Counted from the first letter of the stretch, positions 15,104-24,649 are shown. The stretch is 36,372 nt of DNA from Paenalicyclobacillus cellulosilyticus (GCF_014647315.1 NZ_BMOY01000029.1:1-36372), one strand, 5' to 3'. Notes: a model not told the origin generated them from the sequence alone. A program made the numbers and translations.

Positions 15104-15159
15104 CGTGCGCCGCTTGGCCCCAAACTGCCAATATGATCTTCGTTGCGCAGAAAGGACGG

Positions 15160-16053
15160 ATGGCTGTGCGTATCGCCACCATCGAATCGGATGTTCCCTT
15201 GGGTGCTTTGGCCGGCCGGTTGCGCACGGCAGGTTGGGCGGTGGCTGAACAGGAGGTGACGCCGCGCTACACCCTCATCGTCGAACGGTCGGGAGATACC
15301 GGTCTCCATACCCTGCTTGAATCTGTGGCTGAATTTTTGTGCTCCGAATGGCCCCATCTGTATATGGAGACACGACTGCGTGCGATGTACCCGCTGCTCT
15401 CGCCGGAGGAACGGCAGTACCTTGCCCTGTTGGCCGCACACGTCATCCGCCGGGCCCATCGCGACGCAGCATGGCACCCCGCTCCTTGGCGGGCCGAGTT
15501 GATGCGCGCTGTGCAGGATACCTTGTCGCGGTACGGTCGTGTGCACTTGGATGGCGTCGTGCGCTTCCGGGCCCGTCCGTGGCTGAAAGCGTTGCAAGAC
15601 GTGGCGAGCGGCGTGGTCAAACAGTTCTTCGCCGATCGCGAATATGAGACGTTTGTCGCCATGTTGCGGCACATCCTCGACGCCCAGCCCCCTGGTGCCG
15701 ACGTGTTACACGTCTACTGTTCGGAAGCCTGTGTCTGGGTCACGGATGCGCACGGGCAGGTGGTCACCGACAGGCGGGTATTGGATGTCATTGCGGAGCA
15801 GGAACAGGAAGAGGAAGACATCGATGTGGAAGACGTGGCCATGAGCCTCCTCATCACGCGCGCGCCCAGGTACGTGGTGGTGCATGATGTCACCAAGGCG
15901 GCGCCGTGGCCGAGCTTTGCAGAAACGGTGGAACGGGTGTTTTTGGAAAGGACGCGCCGTTGTCCGGGGTGTGACGTGTGTGAACGGCTGCGGAATGCGA
16001 GTGAGCAGAATCCGCCGCAGGTGAACATCGTGTTTCCGTTTCCAAGAGGATGA
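15160..16053 (+). CDS. ytxC: Putative sporulation protein YtxC
   Basis: 297 residues, matching the YtxC family of endospore formers (known from sporulation expression; molecular function unknown). Visible traits are a predominantly helical protein, an acidic run near residue 220 (EQEQEEEDIDVEDVAM), and a C-terminal CPGCDVCERL followed by VNIVFPFP. ATG 15160 is chosen because AAAGGA precedes it; ATG 15133 in frame lacks one. In Bacillus subtilis ytxC also stands directly upstream of thrS, so the gene order supports the assignment. Role inferred from family: sporulation, mother cell or forespore not determinable. Confidence 0.83.
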   Translation: MAVRIATIESDVPLGALAGRLRTAGWAVAEQEVTPRYTLIVERSGDTGLHTLLESVAEFLCSEWPHLYMETRLRAMYPLLSPEERQYLALLAAHVIRRAHRDAAWHPAPWRAELMRAVQDTLSRYGRVHLDGVVRFRARPWLKALQDVASGVVKQFFADREYETFVAMLRHILDAQPPGADVLHVYCSEACVWVTDAHGQVVTDRRVLDVIAEQEQEEEDIDVEDVAMSLLITRAPRYVVVHDVTKAAPWPSFAETVERVFLERTRRCPGCDVCERLRNASEQNPPQVNIVFPFPRG

Positions 16054-16082
16054 TGACGTTGCTCGACCATGGCCGCGTGCGG

Positions 16083-16111
16083 TTGACACACCCGGCCAGG
16101 TGCCCTAGAAT
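16083..16111 (+). promoter_or_regulatory. SigA promoter of the thrS T-box leader
   Basis: TTGACA (16083-16088), 17-bp spacer, TAGAAT (16106-16111): a near-consensus promoter 30-40 bp before the T-box stem I. Confidence 0.88.
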
Positions 16112-16119
16112 GGATGCGC

Positions 16120-16470
16120 ATCCAACAGGATAGCATATATGCAATGCGGAAAGGCGCCGCGGAAGTTGTCCTGTGTCAGAGAGGAGACGTCCTGGGCTGT
16201 GAGCGTCTCTCACGGGACCTCCGCAGGCCACCACTTTCCAAGCAGCCGCCGGGGATCCACGGCTGGGGGGCGCCGGGTGTACGTGCCGGGCTCGCCGCAC
16301 GCCGTGGTGAAACGGCGGCCGGGGCGGACGTTATACGCGCAATGAGGGTGGCGCCGGCGCAGGCGCGTGGCGTGCACTGCGCCAAACGCTGACTGCGGGC
16401 GCTGCCGAAGATGGGTGGAACCACGGGAACCGGGCGTTCTCGTCCCATGCGGGACGGGGCGCCTTTTTTG
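16120..16470 (+). promoter_or_regulatory. T-box riboswitch, threonine (specifier ACC)
   Basis: Leader of thrS that senses uncharged tRNA-Thr. The base of stem I is GGAAAG (16148-16153) with CTTTCC (16234-16239). Immediately inside its 3' strand, in the specifier-loop position, is ACC (16230-16232), a threonine codon. The distal part has an AGAGGAGACG element. The T-box sequence itself reads GATGGGTGGAACCACGGGAAC (from about 16409; TGGAACCAC core), and a terminator follows. Uncharged tRNA should pair with the specifier and the T-box bulge and favour the antiterminator. Confidence 0.9.
16432..16469 (+). terminator. T-box regulated terminator of thrS
   Basis: GGGCGTTCTCGTCCC pairs with GGGACGGGGCGCC around a short loop, followed by six T (16464-16469). 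It overlaps the 3' side of the T-box antiterminator region. Confidence 0.9.
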
Positions 16471-16563
16471 TGTGGTGCGATGAAATCAGGCGCTGCGCGG
16501 CGTTTGGCGGTACGCTGCGTTCCGCGTATGCGTGACGTGTTTGGACAAGGAGGACGATGCGGT

Positions 16564-18507
16564 ATGGCCCAGTGCAAGGTCACGCTGAAAGACGGATCGG
16601 AACGGTGGTACGAACAAGGAACGACTTTCGCGGACATTGCGGCTTCCATCGGGCCGCGGCTCGCCCGCGAGGCGGTGGCCGTGAAGGTGAATGGTGAGGT
16701 GTGGGACCTGGCGCGCACCTTGGAACAGGACGCGGCGGTGGCGTTCCTCACGCTCGACGACCCGGAGGGGCTGGACGTGATGCGTCACACGTGTGCGCAC
16801 GTGATGGCCCAGGCGGTCAGCCGGCTCTTTCCCGGCGTCAAGTTCGCCATCGGGCCGGTCATCGAGCACGGCTTCTACTACGACTTCGCGGATCATACGT
16901 TCACCCCGGAGGACCTGCCGCGCATTGAGGAGGAGATGAAGAAGATCATCGCGGCCGACTATCCGGTGGTGCGCGAGGTCGTCTCCCGGGAAGCGGCGCT
17001 GGCGATGTTCCGTGAGCGCGAGGACCGGTTCAAGGTCGAGATCATCGAGGAGTTGCCCGCGGATGCCGTCATCACGATTTACCGCCAGGGTGAGTTCGTC
17101 GACCTCTGCCGCGGCCCGCACCTGCCTTCGACCGGGCGGATCAAGCATTTCAAGCTGATGTCCATCGCCGGCGCCTACTGGCGGGGGGATGCCAGCCGGG
17201 AGATGCTCACCCGCATCTACGCGGTGGCGTTTGCGAAAAAGAGCGATCTCGACGCGCATCTTGCCTACCTGGAGGAGCAGCGGCAGCGGGATCACCGCCG
17301 GCTCGGCAAGGAACTGGGCATCTTCATGCTCTCCAAAGAGGTCGGCCAGGGGCTGCCGCTGTGGTTGCCCAACGGTGCCAAGGTCCGGCGGGTCATCGAG
17401 CGCTACATCGTCGATCTTGAGGAGCGGCTCGGGTATCACCATGTCTACACCCCGCACCTGGCGAGTGTCGAGCTGTACAAGATTTCCGGGCACTGGGAGC
17501 ACTACCACGAAGACATGTACCCGCCGATGCAGATGGACAACGAGGAACTGGTGCTCCGCCCGATGAACTGCCCGCACCACATGATGATCTACAAGTCGGA
17601 GTTGCGCAGTTACCGCGACCTGCCGCTGCGCATCGCGGAGCTTGGCACGATGCACCGGTACGAGATGTCGGGCACCCTGGCCGGGCTGCAGCGGGTGCGG
17701 GCGATGACGCTCAACGACGCGCACATCTTTTGCCGCCCGGATCAGATCCAGGAAGAGTTCACGCGCGTGGTGCAGCTCATTCAACGCGTTTATAAGGATT
17801 TCGGCATCACCGATTACTACTACCGGCTCTCGTACCGCGACCCGAACGACACGCACAAGTACGTGCAGAACGACGAGATGTGGGAACTGGCGCAGTCGAT
17901 GCTCAAGCAAGCCATGGACGATCTCGGCCTCGCATACGTGGAAGCGCCGGGTGAGGCGGCGTTCTACGGGCCGAAGCTCGACGTGCAGGTGAAGACCGCC
18001 CTCGGCAAGGATGAGACGCTCTCGACGGTACAGCTCGACTTTCACCTGCCGAACCGGTTTGAGCTTGAGTTCATCGGCGAGGACGGCAAACCGCACCGGC
18101 CGGTCGTGATCCACCGCGGCGTGGTGGGCACCATGGAGCGGTTCGTGGCGTTTTTGCTTGAGCAGTACAAGGGTGCGTTCCCGGCTTGGCTGGCGCCGGT
18201 GCAGGCCCGGGTGGCGAGCGTGAGCGACGAGTTCGCCGGCTACGCGGAACAAGTGGCGGAGCAGCTGCGCGATGCGGGCTTCCGAGCGGAGGCGGACGTG
18301 CGGCCGGAAAAGATCGGCTACAAGATCCGGCAGGCTCAGGTGCAGAAGATCCCGTACACCCTTGTTGTGGGCGAGCGTGAGCGAGCGAATGGCGCCGTGA
18401 GCGTCCGTAAGTACGGCGAGGGCGATCTCGGCCAGATGCCGCTCTCCGCGTTCATCGCCATGCTGCGGGACGTGGTGGACCGTAAAGAGCTGTTGGTGAA
18501 ACCGTGA
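16564..18507 (+). CDS. thrS: Threonyl-tRNA synthetase
   Basis: Charges tRNA-Thr (647 aa, usual length about 640). Domain order: TGS domain (1-62), second editing domain with the HxxxH site (HTCAH, near residue 77), class II catalytic core (about 245-535) and anticodon-binding domain (about 540-647). The zinc that selects threonine is held by Cys336 (MNCPHH), His387 (DAHIF) and His517 (VIHRG). Start ATG 16564 with AAGGAGGA 10 nt upstream; an ATG at 16557 is out of frame and the longer open frame runs back into the T-box terminator. Expression is controlled by the T-box leader. Confidence 0.97.
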   Translation: MAQCKVTLKDGSERWYEQGTTFADIAASIGPRLAREAVAVKVNGEVWDLARTLEQDAAVAFLTLDDPEGLDVMRHTCAHVMAQAVSRLFPGVKFAIGPVIEHGFYYDFADHTFTPEDLPRIEEEMKKIIAADYPVVREVVSREAALAMFREREDRFKVEIIEELPADAVITIYRQGEFVDLCRGPHLPSTGRIKHFKLMSIAGAYWRGDASREMLTRIYAVAFAKKSDLDAHLAYLEEQRQRDHRRLGKELGIFMLSKEVGQGLPLWLPNGAKVRRVIERYIVDLEERLGYHHVYTPHLASVELYKISGHWEHYHEDMYPPMQMDNEELVLRPMNCPHHMMIYKSELRSYRDLPLRIAELGTMHRYEMSGTLAGLQRVRAMTLNDAHIFCRPDQIQEEFTRVVQLIQRVYKDFGITDYYYRLSYRDPNDTHKYVQNDEMWELAQSMLKQAMDDLGLAYVEAPGEAAFYGPKLDVQVKTALGKDETLSTVQLDFHLPNRFELEFIGEDGKPHRPVVIHRGVVGTMERFVAFLLEQYKGAFPAWLAPVQARVASVSDEFAGYAEQVAEQLRDAGFRAEADVRPEKIGYKIRQAQVQKIPYTLVVGERERANGAVSVRKYGEGDLGQMPLSAFIAMLRDVVDRKELLVKP

Positions 18508-18704
18508 CGTGGCAGCGGCCTGAGCGCGCTGCCGTCTGCGCCGGCCGGTCCATGGCACGCAAGGTGTCTGGCGGGCCGGCCGGATTGGTGGACGCTCGGT
18601 TTGTCGAGAGATTGCAAGATTTGTCGGATAGGCGAGAGGGATTCGTCCTTGCGAGGTCGAATAGAAACCCCGAATCCAAAGCGTGATGCGGATAAGGGGT
18701 CGGC

Positions 18705-19496
18705 GTGTTGATCCATTCGGTCGGAGATTGGCCGGCGCCCTTGGCGGGCGCCGCGTTTCTGTTCGGGCTTTTGTTCGGATCGTTCGCCAACGTGGTCGGC
18801 GAGCGCTTGCCGCGCGGCGAATCGTTATTCTTGCCGCGTTCTCACTGCCGCGGATGCGGGCGCACGTTGGCGTGGTACGAGCTCATTCCGGTGTTGTCGT
18901 GGTTGGGATTGCGCGGCCGCTGCCGAACCTGTCACGCCGGGATCCCCGTTCGGTACCCTTTGCTTGAGCTCGCAGGCGGGGTGTTGTTTGCCACCTCCGC
19001 TACGGTCTCGGCCACCGGGTATATGATGCTCGCGTGGTGGGCGTTTTGGTTGTTGCTGTTGTGCGTGACGGCGTGCGATCTCGTGGCGATGCGCGTGCCC
19101 GACGTGCTCTCCTTACCCGGCGCGCTGATCATGGTGGGTTTGGCGGCCGCCACGGGCATTCAGCCTTGGCGGGGTGCCCTCGCGGGTGCGGTGGGGTGTG
19201 CGGGTGTCCTGTGGGGCATCCACTGGCTGTCGCGGGGACGCATGGGCATGGGAGACGTCAAGCTGTACCTCAGCATCGGCGGGATGCTCGGGTTTTGGGG
19301 CGGCGTGCTGTCGCTCGTGTTCGCCTCGTTCTACGGAACGGTCATCGGCCTGGGCCTGCGCCTGACCGGACGCCTCAAACCCCGTCAGCCTATCCCGTTC
19401 GTACCGTTCATCACCGCGGGCGTGGCGACCGCCGCGTGGTGGGGCAAGGCGCTCATCCATTGGTACGTCCACGTGGCGCTGGGGTTGGGCGGCTGA
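18705..19496 (+). CDS. pilD: Prepilin peptidase / leader-peptide methyltransferase (PilD/ComC type)
   Basis: Integral membrane aspartyl protease (263 aa) that cleaves prepilin leaders after Gly and methylates the new N-terminus. An N-terminal FGSFANVVGERLP block leads into two CxxC pairs (CRGC, CRTC) that bind zinc in this family. The catalytic aspartates are in TACDLVAMRVPD and the GMGDVKL (GxGD) motif, followed by further membrane helices. GTG 18705 is the start, with AAGGGG 6 nt upstream. First gene of the pilus cluster; pilT follows after 33 nt. The preceding 197 nt after thrS contain two CCGGCCGG palindromes (18541, 18576) but no clear promoter. Confidence 0.94.
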   Translation: MLIHSVGDWPAPLAGAAFLFGLLFGSFANVVGERLPRGESLFLPRSHCRGCGRTLAWYELIPVLSWLGLRGRCRTCHAGIPVRYPLLELAGGVLFATSATVSATGYMMLAWWAFWLLLLCVTACDLVAMRVPDVLSLPGALIMVGLAAATGIQPWRGALAGAVGCAGVLWGIHWLSRGRMGMGDVKLYLSIGGMLGFWGGVLSLVFASFYGTVIGLGLRLTGRLKPRQPIPFVPFITAGVATAAWWGKALIHWYVHVALGLGG

Positions 19497-19529
19497 TCGG
19501 GCTGCCAATCTGCGAAGGGGGGAATCGGG

Positions 19530-20570
19530 ATGGACATGTTGGCGTTGCTGGTGCGCGCGAAAGAACGGGGCGCATCCGACCTGCACATCTCCGTGAACAG
19601 TCCGCCGGTTTTCCGAATCCACGGAGAGCTTATCCCGGAGGGCGAGCCGTTGGCGCCGAAGGATACGGAGGAGATGGCCCGCACCCTCATGACGGACGCC
19701 CAGTGGGACGCGTTTTTGGCGGCGGGCGAGATTGACTTTTCCTACAGCCTCCATGGTGTGTCGCGGTACCGGGTGAACGTGTTTCGCCAGCGGGGCAGCG
19801 TCAGCATCGCGGCGCGGGTCATCCCGAACCGGGTCCCCCAGTTCGCGGAACTCGGGCTGCCCGACGTGGTCCTCAGCTTCACGGAGAAGCCGCACGGGCT
19901 GGTATTGGTGACCGGACCCACGGGCAGCGGCAAGTCCACGACGCTGGCCGCATTGATTGAGCATATCAATCAAACGCAGCGCAAACACATCATCACGTTG
20001 GAGGACCCCATCGAGTATCTCCATCACCACAGGATGTCGATTGTGGACCAGCGGGAGATAGGCCAGGACACCCGCGGCTTTGGCCCTGCGCTGCGTGCGG
20101 CGTTGCGCCAAGACCCGGACGTGATTTTAGTGGGTGAGATGCGCGACCTGGAGACGATTCAGACAGCCATCACCGCGGCGGAGACCGGACACTTGGTGCT
20201 CGCCACCCTGCATACCAGTGACGCGGTGCAGACGGTGGATCGTATCATCGACGTCTTCCCGGCCGCCCAGCAGCCGCAGGTGCGGCTGCAGATGGCGTCT
20301 GTGCTGCAGGGGGTCGTGACGCAACGGCTGTACAGGCGGCAGGACGGGAACGGACGGGTGGCGGCGGTGGAGGTGTTGGTCAATACCCCGGCGGTGGCCA
20401 ACCTCATCCGTACGGAGAAGACGCATCAAATCCGGTCCATGATGCAGACAGGCCGGTCGTTTGGCATGCAAACCATGGAGATGCACCTGCGGGAACTCAT
20501 CTCCCGCGGCGTGCTGCCCGCATCCGTGTTGACGGAGTACATGGCGCACCACGTGGCGGCAACTTCCTGA
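19530..20570 (+). CDS. pilT: Type IV pilus retraction ATPase
   Basis: Hexameric cytoplasmic motor that disassembles pili, powering twitching motility and DNA uptake (346 aa). N-terminal PAS-like region, then Walker A GPTGSGKST (129-137), Asp box, Walker B DVILVGEMRD (197-206) and His box HLVLATLHTSDAVQT. The C-terminal AVANLIRTEKTHQI corresponds to the AIRNLIRE motif characteristic of PilT, which separates it from PilB. Preceded by AAGGGGGGA. Its presence implies retractile pili and not only a secretion pseudopilus. Confidence 0.95.
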   Translation: MDMLALLVRAKERGASDLHISVNSPPVFRIHGELIPEGEPLAPKDTEEMARTLMTDAQWDAFLAAGEIDFSYSLHGVSRYRVNVFRQRGSVSIAARVIPNRVPQFAELGLPDVVLSFTEKPHGLVLVTGPTGSGKSTTLAALIEHINQTQRKHIITLEDPIEYLHHHRMSIVDQREIGQDTRGFGPALRAALRQDPDVILVGEMRDLETIQTAITAAETGHLVLATLHTSDAVQTVDRIIDVFPAAQQPQVRLQMASVLQGVVTQRLYRRQDGNGRVAAVEVLVNTPAVANLIRTEKTHQIRSMMQTGRSFGMQTMEMHLRELISRGVLPASVLTEYMAHHVAATS

Positions 20571-20619
20571 GAACCCTGGCGAAGGGATGCACCAGGGCTG
20601 CGCGGGGAGGGAGGACGGG

Positions 20620-22302
20620 TTGGCCAGGAAGCGGATCGGGGATCTTCTGGAGGAAGCGGGCCTTGTTTCGCCGGAGCAGTTGCAGCGGGCACTCGACATC
20701 CAGAAGCAGACGCGGGAACGGCTGGGCGACATCCTGGTCCGGCTCGGCGTCATCTCGGAAAGCCAGTTGATGGATGTTCTCGAACAGCAACTGGGGATCC
20801 CGCGGGTGCGGCTTGCGGGATACAAGCCGGACCCGGCGGTGACGAGCCTGGTGCCGGAGCCGCTGGTGCGGCGCCATCAAGTCCTGCCCTTGCGCCGGGA
20901 AGGGAACCGGCTTGTCCTCGCCATGGCCGATCCGCTCGATTACTTCGCCATGGACGACGTACGCCTGGCCACCGGCCTCCATGTCCAGCCGGTGATGGCG
21001 GCGAAGGATGAGCTGCGGGCGGCCATTGAACGCAGCTACGGCACGCGCGCGCCGATGGACGAGGCCCAGCGCGCTGCGTCCGCTTCTGCCGAACGGGACG
21101 AGGTGGCGACCGAACTCGTCGATGAGTCGTCGCCGGTGGTGCGCCTGGTGAACCGGATTGTGACGCAGGCGGTGCTGGCCCGGGCGAGCGACCTGCACTT
21201 CGATCCCGATCCGCGCGGCCTGCAGGTGCGGATCCGCGTGGACGGGGTGATGCGGCCGGATCAGCTCATCCCCAAGCAGCTGCAGCCGATGGTCGTGGCG
21301 CGGATCAAGGTGATGGCCGAGCTCGACGTGGCGGAGCGGCGGCTGCCGCAGGACGGGCGGTTCCGCATCCGCGTGGAAAACCGGGACGTCGACGTGCGCG
21401 TCTCGACGTTGCCGACGCTGCACGGGGAGAAGGTGGTCCTGCGGCTGTTCGACGCCGCACAGGGGCTGTTCTCCCTCGACCAACTCCAGTTTTCCCAGGA
21501 AAATTTGCGCTTGGTGCGCGAGATGCTGGCGCGATCGCACGGGATGGTGCTGGTGAGCGGTCCGACGGGCAGCGGCAAGACGTCCACCCTGTACGCGGCG
21601 CTCGCCGCGTGCAACCGGTCCGAGGTGAACGTCATCACCATCGAAGACCCGGTGGAGTATCAGTTGCCCGGGGTGAACCAGGTGGCGGTCAACCCGGCGA
21701 CGGGTCTGACGTTTTCCGCCGGACTGAGAGCCATCCTGCGCCAGGACCCGGACATCGTGATGGTGGGCGAGATCCGCGATGCGGAGACGGCGGAGATCGC
21801 CATCCGGGCGGCGCTGACGGGGCACCTGGTGCTCTCCACCTTGCATACCTCGAGCGCGGTACAGACGGTGACGCGGCTGGTCGACATGGGGGTGGAGCCA
21901 TACCTCGTGGCTTCGGCGGTCACCGGGGTCATCGCGCAACGGTTGGTGCGCAAAGTGTGCCCGGAGTGCAAGGCGGCGTACGAGCCGACCGGCGAGGAAG
22001 CGGCGTGGCTGGCTGCATACGGTGCGTGGCGTGCGGAGAATGGATGGCAGGCGGGCTTTGTGACGGGACGCGGCTGTGCGGCGTGCGCCGGAACGGGGTA
22101 CTACGGGCGGATCGCGGTGCAGGAGGTGCTGCGGGTGGACGAGGAACTGCGGCGGCGCATCGCCCGCGGCGCGCCGGAGGAGGATCTGCGGGCATACGCC
22201 GTCGCGGCCGGCATGAGGCCGCTCTTGCAGGATGCCATCGCAAAGGCGGCGGCTGGACTCACCAGCCTCGCCGAGGTCAAGCGCGTGGCTTGGGTGGATT
22301 GA
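20620..22302 (+). CDS. pilB: Type IV pilus assembly ATPase
   Basis: Extension motor of the pilus (560 aa). N-terminal MshEN/GspE-N domain (RIGDLLEEAGLV, about 5-145), then the ATPase with Walker A GPTGSGKTS (314-322), EDPVEYQLPG and Walker B. It carries the tetracysteine zinc site of PilB/GspE at C447, C450, C486 and C489. The TTG at 20620 is the likely start because GGGAGGGAGGACGGG lies directly before it; the in-frame ATG 20587 lacks such a site. pilC follows after 21 nt. Confidence 0.94.
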   Translation: MARKRIGDLLEEAGLVSPEQLQRALDIQKQTRERLGDILVRLGVISESQLMDVLEQQLGIPRVRLAGYKPDPAVTSLVPEPLVRRHQVLPLRREGNRLVLAMADPLDYFAMDDVRLATGLHVQPVMAAKDELRAAIERSYGTRAPMDEAQRAASASAERDEVATELVDESSPVVRLVNRIVTQAVLARASDLHFDPDPRGLQVRIRVDGVMRPDQLIPKQLQPMVVARIKVMAELDVAERRLPQDGRFRIRVENRDVDVRVSTLPTLHGEKVVLRLFDAAQGLFSLDQLQFSQENLRLVREMLARSHGMVLVSGPTGSGKTSTLYAALAACNRSEVNVITIEDPVEYQLPGVNQVAVNPATGLTFSAGLRAILRQDPDIVMVGEIRDAETAEIAIRAALTGHLVLSTLHTSSAVQTVTRLVDMGVEPYLVASAVTGVIAQRLVRKVCPECKAAYEPTGEEAAWLAAYGAWRAENGWQAGFVTGRGCAACAGTGYYGRIAVQEVLRVDEELRRRIARGAPEEDLRAYAVAAGMRPLLQDAIAKAAAGLTSLAEVKRVAWVD

Positions 22303-22323
22303 CGCGGGAAAGGGTGTACGGCG

Positions 22324-23535
22324 GTGCCGGAGTTTCGGTATACGGTGCTGGATGGGAACGGCCGCCGGCGGCGCGGGCGGATGGTGGCGTCCGATATCGA
22401 AGAGGTCTTGAGCTTTTTCCGCCGCAGCGGCTGGTATGTGCTCGAGGTGCAACCGAGTGAGCAAGCGGCCTGGTGGCGGAAGGAGATCACGCTGGGTCAG
22501 CGCGTCAAGCTGCGGGACTTCGCGGTCTTCTGCCGGCAGTTCGCCACCTTGGTGCGCGCCGGAGTGACGCTGCTCGACGGGGTGCAGATCCTGGTGGCGC
22601 AGACGCAGTCGAAACCGCTGCGGCGGGCGCTTGAACAGGTGGCGGCGCGCATCCGGGAAGGCTGGTCTCTGTCGCAGGCCACCGCGGAGCACCCGTCGGT
22701 CTTCCCGCCGGTGTTCATCAGCATGGTGCGCGCCGGGGAGGCGGGCGGCACCCTCGATATTGCCCTGGAGCGGTTGGCGCTGCATTTTGAGCGCAGCCAC
22801 CAGACGCGGGAGAAAGTCAAGTCTGCGCTCACCTATCCGGCCATCGTCGGCATCGTCGCCGCCGCGGTCACCGTGTTCCTGTTGGTGCGCATCGTGCCGA
22901 CGTTCGTCGCCATGTTCGCGGCGTACCGAGTTGAATTGCCCCTGCCGACGCGGTTGGTGATGGGGTTGAGTCGTTTGCTTCGCGCCGGGTGGTGGGGCGT
23001 GATCCTCGCCATCGCGCTTTTGTTCGCGCTCCACCGTTGGGCGCGGCGGAAACCGGGGTACCGGCGGGTGTTCGACCAGGCCCGTTTTCGGTTGCCGCTC
23101 TTTGGGCGCATGCGGCAGACGGCGGTCATGGCCCAGATGGCGCGGACGCTCGGCTCCCTCATCGCGAGCGCGGTGCCGTTGGCGCAGACCTTGCGGTTGA
23201 CGGCGGAGGTGGTGGACGACGCGGTGGTGTCGGAGACGCTGCGGGCCGCGACCGCCAGCCTGGAGGCGGGCGGCACCTTGTCGGAAGCGTTGCGGCAAAA
23301 CCGGCTCATCCCGCCGCTGGTGGCGGAGATGGTGGCGATTGGGGAACAGACGGGTGAACTCGATTTTGTGCTCGAGCGACTGGCCGGCTTTTATGAACAG
23401 GAGGCGGAGGCGTACGCCGACCGGCTGAAGCAGGTGCTGGAGCCCGTGATGATTGTGGTATTGGCCGTGATTGTCGGGACCATCGTCCTCTCCGTGATTC
23501 TGCCGTCCTTCCGGCTGCTGCAGGCGTTGCATTGA
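22324..23535 (+). CDS. pilC: Type IV pilus inner-membrane platform protein
   Basis: 403-residue polytopic platform protein with the two repeated T2SSF domains (about 65-195 and 270-395), each ending in a membrane helix, plus a central helix pair. The family motifs FCRQFATLVRAGVTL and VRAGEAGGTLD, and EMVAIGEQTGELD in the second repeat, are clear. GTG start. It connects the ATPases with the growing pilus. Directly downstream of pilB and probably co-transcribed with it. Confidence 0.94.
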   Translation: MPEFRYTVLDGNGRRRRGRMVASDIEEVLSFFRRSGWYVLEVQPSEQAAWWRKEITLGQRVKLRDFAVFCRQFATLVRAGVTLLDGVQILVAQTQSKPLRRALEQVAARIREGWSLSQATAEHPSVFPPVFISMVRAGEAGGTLDIALERLALHFERSHQTREKVKSALTYPAIVGIVAAAVTVFLLVRIVPTFVAMFAAYRVELPLPTRLVMGLSRLLRAGWWGVILAIALLFALHRWARRKPGYRRVFDQARFRLPLFGRMRQTAVMAQMARTLGSLIASAVPLAQTLRLTAEVVDDAVVSETLRAATASLEAGGTLSEALRQNRLIPPLVAEMVAIGEQTGELDFVLERLAGFYEQEAEAYADRLKQVLEPVMIVVLAVIVGTIVLSVILPSFRLLQALH

Positions 23536-23635
23536 TGGGCAGGTCACAGGCCGGTTCCAGTCGCCTTGTGGCACGGACGGGCAGGATGGGAGAGACAAAA
23601 ACAACATCCCTTCTAAAAAACCCCGCATGATCCTC

Positions 23636-23664
23636 TTGTCAGTTCGATCCGTCCCCAGTATGCT
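23636..23664 (+). promoter_or_regulatory. Candidate promoter of the pilin gene
   Basis: TTGTCA (23636-23641), 17-bp spacer, TATGCT (23659-23664). Would start transcription near 23671, giving a leader of about 370 nt before the pilin start. Confidence 0.6.
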
Positions 23665-23670
23665 AATTTT

Positions 23671-24040
23671 TAAGGATGAGATACGGGCGTCGCCGCAGCG
23701 TGCCTGGGTTGCGGGTGGGGAAAGCGGATCGGCGTGCATCGCGATACATAGGTACATCCATCCCATCGGTTTTCCAACGGGGGAACGGGTCGATGCGCTT
23801 TCCAAAACTATCCAAGGATGGCGGTGCACAGGTAGCCGGCGCGGCGGACGGGCGTCCTGCACAACAAGGGCGACCACTGCACTGGATGACGACGAGGATG
23901 AGGGGGTAGCAAGCGGCACGGCGGAGGATGAGCTTGCAACGGACCGAGCATCCACTGTACGTGGAGCAACGCAAGCATGCTGGTGGGTGGAGCAACGCAA
24001 GCATGCTGATGAAGAAAGAAAGAAGGAGGAGGAACCAAGC
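23671..24040 (+). other. Long structured 5' leader of the pilin gene
   Basis: No gene with a ribosome binding site is seen here, although one frame stays open. GGAAAGCG (23719-23726) pairs perfectly with CGCTTTCC (23796-23803), closing a 85-nt module with an internal hairpin GTTTTCC/GGGGAAC. A second module pairs GTGCA...GG with CCTGCAC (about 23824-23862). The 3' part carries a 26-bp tandem repeat. I could not fit it to the class I or II cyclic-di-GMP riboswitch, which would be the obvious candidates before a pilin. Confidence 0.5.
23961..24008 (+). repeat. 26-bp tandem repeat upstream of the pilin ribosome binding site
   Basis: A 22-nt sequence starting GTGGAGCAACGC and containing the palindrome GCATGC occurs at 23961-23982 and 23987-24008, i.e. 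two units of period 26. Confidence 0.9.
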
Positions 24041-24649
24041 GTGGCGATCCAATTGCAGCGCGTGCGCGCCGCACTTGCGCAGAAGCGCCAGGAAGGTTTG
24101 ACACTCATTGAACTTTTGGCCGTGGTGGTGATTCTGGCCGTCATCGCGGCAATTGCTGTGCCGGTGGTGTCGAATGCGGTCGATCAGTCCAAAAAAAGTG
24201 CAACTTTGTCCACCCTGGGGACGTTGCAAGGGGCAATCGAACATTATTACTTTGATGTCGGAAAATATCCAAGTTCTTTAAATGATTTAACTACATCACC
24301 GGGTAACGTGAATAACTGGAATGGGCCGTATATGCAACAGAGCAAACCGTATTTGGATAGTTGGGGTAACTATATTTATTATGCAGTCGGAAGTAACAAG
24401 AAGTACTATATTTTGGTGGCAGGCGAAGGGAACACGCCGGTTACTCCGAGTGGCAGTTTGGATACGACGAACAACTCAAAATTCCTTGTTGCTGCTGGCG
24501 GCATGAATGGAAATCAGTCTATAGGACAACAGCCGACGGAGGTCACGTATTCACCTGGTCCGCCCGCATCGTATAGTGGAACAGGTGTCAATGGTAATTT
24601 GACAGCATTGTTGGCTTCGAATAACCTGCCGTCTTTCAGTTATAATTAA
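24041..24649 (+). CDS. pilA: Major type IV pilin
   Basis: 202-residue prepilin. GTG 24041 is chosen because AGGAGGAGG lies 8 nt before it; the open frame further upstream is the leader RNA. A basic leader of about 19 residues ends in QEG, followed by LTLIELLAVVVILAVI with Glu at +5: the classic prepilin cleavage and assembly signal (Leu instead of Phe at +1). The mature globular part has no conserved Cys pair. Its coding sequence (about 24200-24650) is much more AT-rich than the rest of the window, suggesting a horizontally acquired or fast-changing variable domain. A terminator follows directly, so pilin can be made in excess of the other components. Confidence 0.93.
   Translation: MAIQLQRVRAALAQKRQEGLTLIELLAVVVILAVIAAIAVPVVSNAVDQSKKSATLSTLGTLQGAIEHYYFDVGKYPSSLNDLTTSPGNVNNWNGPYMQQSKPYLDSWGNYIYYAVGSNKKYYILVAGEGNTPVTPSGSLDTTNNSKFLVAAGGMNGNQSIGQQPTEVTYSPGPPASYSGTGVNGNLTALLASNNLPSFSYN

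Noticed and set aside
23961-24008. CRISPR-type repeat array
   Set aside because: Only two units with a 4-nt gap; a simple tandem duplication.
23627-24040. N-terminal extension of the pilin frame by 138 residues
   Set aside because: The extension has no ribosome binding site, overlaps the promoter and leader, and would bury the prepilin signal far inside the protein. GTG 24041 with AGGAGGAGG is the real start.
23671-24040. Cyclic-di-GMP riboswitch (class I or II) in the pilin leader
   Set aside because: I looked for the GGGCAAACC, GACGCAAAGCC and GGTAGGTAGC blocks of class I and found only partial, wrongly ordered resemblances; class II blocks were not seen either.
20497-24144. 1215-residue minus-strand open frame opposite pilB-pilC
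   Set aside because: Spans several genuine plus-strand genes and their intergenic leader, no ribosome binding site and no domain; composition is typical of antisense of high-GC coding DNA.
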